Below, piece after piece: positions 6,205-8,568 of a DNA stretch of 8,568 bases. A program made the translations under genes and the position numbers. Each line of letters opens with the position of its first letter. Position 1 is the first letter of the stretch. The notes beneath the pieces were generated by a model that did no database searches, was not told the DNA's origin, and was given only the letters and a program-made list of their open reading frames with translations. Source of the stretch: Balneolales bacterium (GTDB taxonomy: Bacteria; Bacteroidota; Rhodothermia; Balneolales; Natronogracilivirgulaceae); NCBI GenBank assembly GCA_007131625.1, contig SLQC01000152.1, forward strand, positions 1-8,568, written 5' to 3'.

Positions 6205-7473
6205 ATGAAGCATTACAAATCAACATATAAGCAACTTACGGCTATCGGTATCAATCACTGGAAAGCTCCGGTATCGGTGCGTGAAAAATACCGTTTCACC
6301 GATGAAAAACGTGCTGCTTTCTTGAATAAGGTTTCCGAACTGGGTTATACCGATGTCATCCCCCTGTCCACCTGTAATCGCAGCGAAATACTTGCTTTTT
6401 GCTGTCAATCCGACGAACTCCGTGATCTGTTCATCCAACAAAATGATGGTACGGCCGAACAGTTTAGTAAATACGGTTTTACATTGTATGACAGACAAGC
6501 CGCCGAACATTTTTTCAAAGTGGCGGTTGGGCTGGATGCACAAATTATCGGTGATCTGCAGATCATCAAACAGGTTAAAGAGGCTTACGAATTTTCCCAT
6601 CGCCACGGGATGGTAGACAGGGTTTTGCATCGCTTTATCCAAAATGTTTTCAAAGCACACAAGCGATCGCGCCGTGAAACCGGACTGGCGACCGGGGCCG
6701 CCACTTCGGCCTATGCAGCGGTACAGTATGCCCGCCACCATTTGAAATCCCTTGAAGACAAAAACATTGTGCTGGTTGGTACCGGAAAAATCGGCAAAGT
6801 TACCTGTAAAAATCTGATGAGTTTTGGTGCCCGGAATATCACCCTTGTGAATCGCAGTAAACACCGGGCGAAACAGCTTGGTGAGCGGTTTGAGCTTCCG
6901 GTTGCAGGTTTAAACGATCTTGGCGAACTCATTGCCGACGCCGATGTTGTTATCGTTGCTACCGGAGCTGATTCTCCCATTATCAATGCGGAAGCCGTTC
7001 CGGAGTGTCTGAACGGGAAACCCCGAATATTGCTCGATTTGTCCGTTCCACGCAACATCGACCCGGCTTTGGACGAACATCCCGGCATCAAGGTTGTCAA
7101 TATGGATATGCTTGAAGACAAAATGGATGAAGCATACCGGAAACGACGGGAATATATTCCGGCTGTGGAGGCTATTATACAGGAAGAATTAGCCGGATTT
7201 CAGCATTGGCTGGAGGAACAACAGGTTGTTCCAACTATCAAAGCGTTGGATGCCAAATTGGAGCATATCCGCCGGAACGAGCTGACGCGCTTTCAAAACC
7301 GGAATAACGATGTGGATCAGAACAAGGTGGAGCAGCTTACTCGTCGGATTACCCAAAAAATTCTTGCTCATTCGATCAATCATATCAAAGAAAACCGGAA
7401 TAATCCCGAAAAAGTTACCCGAATGATTGCGTCGATGTTCAAACTTGACAAAGATATTTTGACAGATCCGTAG
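6205..7473 (+). CDS. hemA: glutamyl-tRNA reductase
   Basis: HemA reduces glutamyl-tRNA(Glu) with NADPH to glutamate-1-semialdehyde, the first committed step of the C5 route to haem in the cytoplasm. The 422 residues are full length (about 418 in E. coli). The N-terminal catalytic domain shows GINHWKAPVSVRE (14-26) and STCNRSE (55-61), with Cys57 the thioester-forming nucleophile and His102 (AAEHFFKVAVGLD) the likely partner of E. coli His99. GLDAQIIGDLQIIKQVKEA (109-127) is the family signature, with Asp-Leu in place of Glu-Pro. The NADPH domain carries VGTGKIGK (191-198), and the helical dimerisation domain fills about 310-420. The upstream gene is about 130 bases away with an inverted repeat between, so separate transcription is likely. 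Proximity to two c-type cytochrome genes fits a haem supply role. Confidence 0.97.
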   Translation: MKHYKSTYKQLTAIGINHWKAPVSVREKYRFTDEKRAAFLNKVSELGYTDVIPLSTCNRSEILAFCCQSDELRDLFIQQNDGTAEQFSKYGFTLYDRQAAEHFFKVAVGLDAQIIGDLQIIKQVKEAYEFSHRHGMVDRVLHRFIQNVFKAHKRSRRETGLATGAATSAYAAVQYARHHLKSLEDKNIVLVGTGKIGKVTCKNLMSFGARNITLVNRSKHRAKQLGERFELPVAGLNDLGELIADADVVIVATGADSPIINAEAVPECLNGKPRILLDLSVPRNIDPALDEHPGIKVVNMDMLEDKMDEAYRKRREYIPAVEAIIQEELAGFQHWLEEQQVVPTIKALDAKLEHIRRNELTRFQNRNNDVDQNKVEQLTRRITQKILAHSINHIKENRNNPEKVTRMIASMFKLDKDILTDP

Positions 7474-7535
7474 CATTGTAATTGGGCAGCCCCTTATATA
7501 CCTTCGTTACTTTAGGGTTTATATGTAATTAATTT

Positions 7536-7551
7536 GGTTCTGTTATGAACC
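7536..7551. other. hairpin next to the sensor-gene ribosome binding site
   Basis: GGTTC (7536-7540) pairs with GAACC (7547-7551) around TGTTAT. The stem ends immediately before GGAG (7552-7555), the ribosome binding site for ATG 7562, so folding could affect initiation. The 88-base spacer from hemA (7474-7561) shows no terminator; co-transcription with hemA is possible. Confidence 0.3.
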
Positions 7552-7561
7552 GGAGAAAAAT

Positions 7562-8568
7562 ATGTCATCTTCAGGATCATATCATCCGTCACCTTATCCC
7601 GGTCTTGTCCGCCCTGTCATATGGACATTGGGTGTTATTGTCGCAATATTTATCGTCTATGAGATTGTGGAACGCTTATGGCTGCAAGAATTGAACAGCC
7701 AGACAGTGCATTTGCTCCACTTGTTGAGAGGGCTTTTAACGTCCCTAATTGCAGCCGTGTTGGCTGGATGGTTGATTTTGAAATATTCACCGTCCCTGTT
7801 TTCTTCATCAATGGCGACAGTGAGACTGCCGCAGATTGAAAGACCGGCTGACCTGGAACGACTGGATAATTTTAATCGCTGGTTCATCTCGATGAGATGG
7901 ATAGCGGTGATTGTGGCCTTGATATTGACTTTTCTCACGGTTCTGGTGGCTGAGTGGTTACCGCAGGAAGTTTTTCGTCCTCTTCTTCTGACGATCGGCA
8001 GTCTTGTCGTGCTCAACCTGGCTTATGAATTCGTTTTTCGCAAAGGATATTTAAAAGAGCATCTGCTGACGTTCCAGGCCTATACCGACCTGATGATTCT
8101 GGTCATATTGCTTCATTTTTCGGGGGGAATTGAAAATCCTCTTTCGCTGCTGATGCTCTTTCATGTGATCATTGCCGGAATTGTTTTAAATAAGCAGCAT
8201 TGTTATGCTGTAGCTGCATCGGCAAGTGTTTTGCTGACTTTGGTGGCGGCTGGAGAAGCATCGGGAATATTGAATCATTACACGTTGACTATATTCCCCC
8301 ATGTAATACATGATGGAGAACTGGCACATGCCTCGCATCAACCCTTTTATGTGATCAGTCATGTAGGATTGCTGACGGTAATTTTTTTTCTGACAGCATA
8401 TTTTGTAACGACACTGGCAGATCGAATCCGTCACAGTGAACAACAGCTGGAAAAATTTGCTGATCATGCTCTCGAGCAACGCCGGCTTATTGAAAAGGCG
8501 TTGGAATCGACCTACACAGGCTTATGTGTCTGCAATAATAATGCGGATCCGTATTGGACAAACAAGCG
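7562..8568 (+). CDS. RegB/PrrB-like membrane redox sensor kinase, 5' part only
   Basis: The frame is open from ATG 7562 (GGAG at 7552-7555) to the window edge, giving 335 residues without a stop. Two N-terminal helices (about 18-38 and 52-74) precede a six-helix region (about 111-290). Within it, FSGGIENPLSLLMLFHVI (186-203) contains GGIENPL, one residue off the GGxxNPF motif implicated in quinone binding by RegB, with the same hydrophobic stretch after it. A basic, coiled linker (DRIRHSEQQLEKFADHALEQRRL) leads to ALESTYTGLCVCNNN (313-327), which looks like the start of a PAS domain and carries a CxC pair (Cys322, Cys324). The phosphoacceptor His and ATPase domains would lie beyond the window and are inferred. 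Its likely role is sensing the quinone-pool redox state. The two extra N-terminal helices are not part of the usual six-helix RegB sensor. Confidence 0.75.
   Translation, partial: MSSSGSYHPSPYPGLVRPVIWTLGVIVAIFIVYEIVERLWLQELNSQTVHLLHLLRGLLTSLIAAVLAGWLILKYSPSLFSSSMATVRLPQIERPADLERLDNFNRWFISMRWIAVIVALILTFLTVLVAEWLPQEVFRPLLLTIGSLVVLNLAYEFVFRKGYLKEHLLTFQAYTDLMILVILLHFSGGIENPLSLLMLFHVIIAGIVLNKQHCYAVAASASVLLTLVAAGEASGILNHYTLTIFPHVIHDGELAHASHQPFYVISHVGLLTVIFFLTAYFVTTLADRIRHSEQQLEKFADHALEQRRLIEKALESTYTGLCVCNNNADPYWTNK

Noticed and set aside
6220..6864. 214-codon reverse-strand open frame
   Set aside because: It is fully antisense to hemA, whose catalytic motifs are intact, and its translation looks like no protein family.
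7657..8479. reverse-strand open frames at 7657-8016 and 8186-8479
   Set aside because: They are antisense to the sensor kinase frame, which is open for 335 codons with membrane helices and a recognisable motif.

Overview
The window reads as chromosomal DNA of a Gram-negative bacterium, most likely from the Bacteroidota/Balneolota/Rhodothermota assemblage. Clues are a predicted outer-membrane beta-barrel resembling the DUF5777 type, AT-rich spacers with weak Shine-Dalgarno sequences, a lipoprotein-type c cytochrome, and a glutamyl-tRNA reductase with GDLQI where proteobacteria have GEPQI. This placement rests on gene style, not on a search. All genes I can support are on the + strand.

Positions 1-271 are non-coding: a perfect 7+2+7 inverted repeat, a hairpin, and an apparently long leader. 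Positions 272-6077 hold eight genes that look like one respiratory electron-transfer module: a monohaem c-type lipoprotein; a beta-barrel protein; a Tat-exported four-cluster Fe-S protein (PsrB/ActB-like); a translationally coupled periplasmic protein with a C-terminal membrane anchor; a roughly 10-helix NrfD-family quinol-binding subunit closest to ActC of alternative complex III; a 77-residue two-helix membrane protein; a membrane-anchored monohaem cytochrome c; and a 164-residue four-helix membrane protein. No molybdopterin or other catalytic subunit is visible. The simplest reading is a reduced quinol:cytochrome c oxidoreductase-like complex: NrfD exchanges electrons with menaquinol, the Fe-S protein wires them across the periplasmic face, and the cytochromes carry them onward.

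Positions 6205-7473 encode HemA, the first committed enzyme of C5-pathway tetrapyrrole synthesis, next to genes whose products need haem. From 7562 to the window edge runs the first 335 codons of a membrane sensor that I read as a RegB/PrrB-like redox sensor kinase: it carries GGIENPL, close to the GGxxNPF quinone-associated motif of RegB, then a coiled linker and the start of a PAS-like domain. The kinase core lies beyond the window.

The main points for follow-up are the catalytic-subunit-free Fe-S/NrfD/cytochrome set, a missing cluster cysteine in the Fe-S protein, the unrecognised membrane proteins woven through the operon, a perfect 20-bp tandem duplication that moved a stop codon, similar inverted repeats upstream of the operon and of hemA, and a quinone-sensing-type kinase beside a quinone-using complex.
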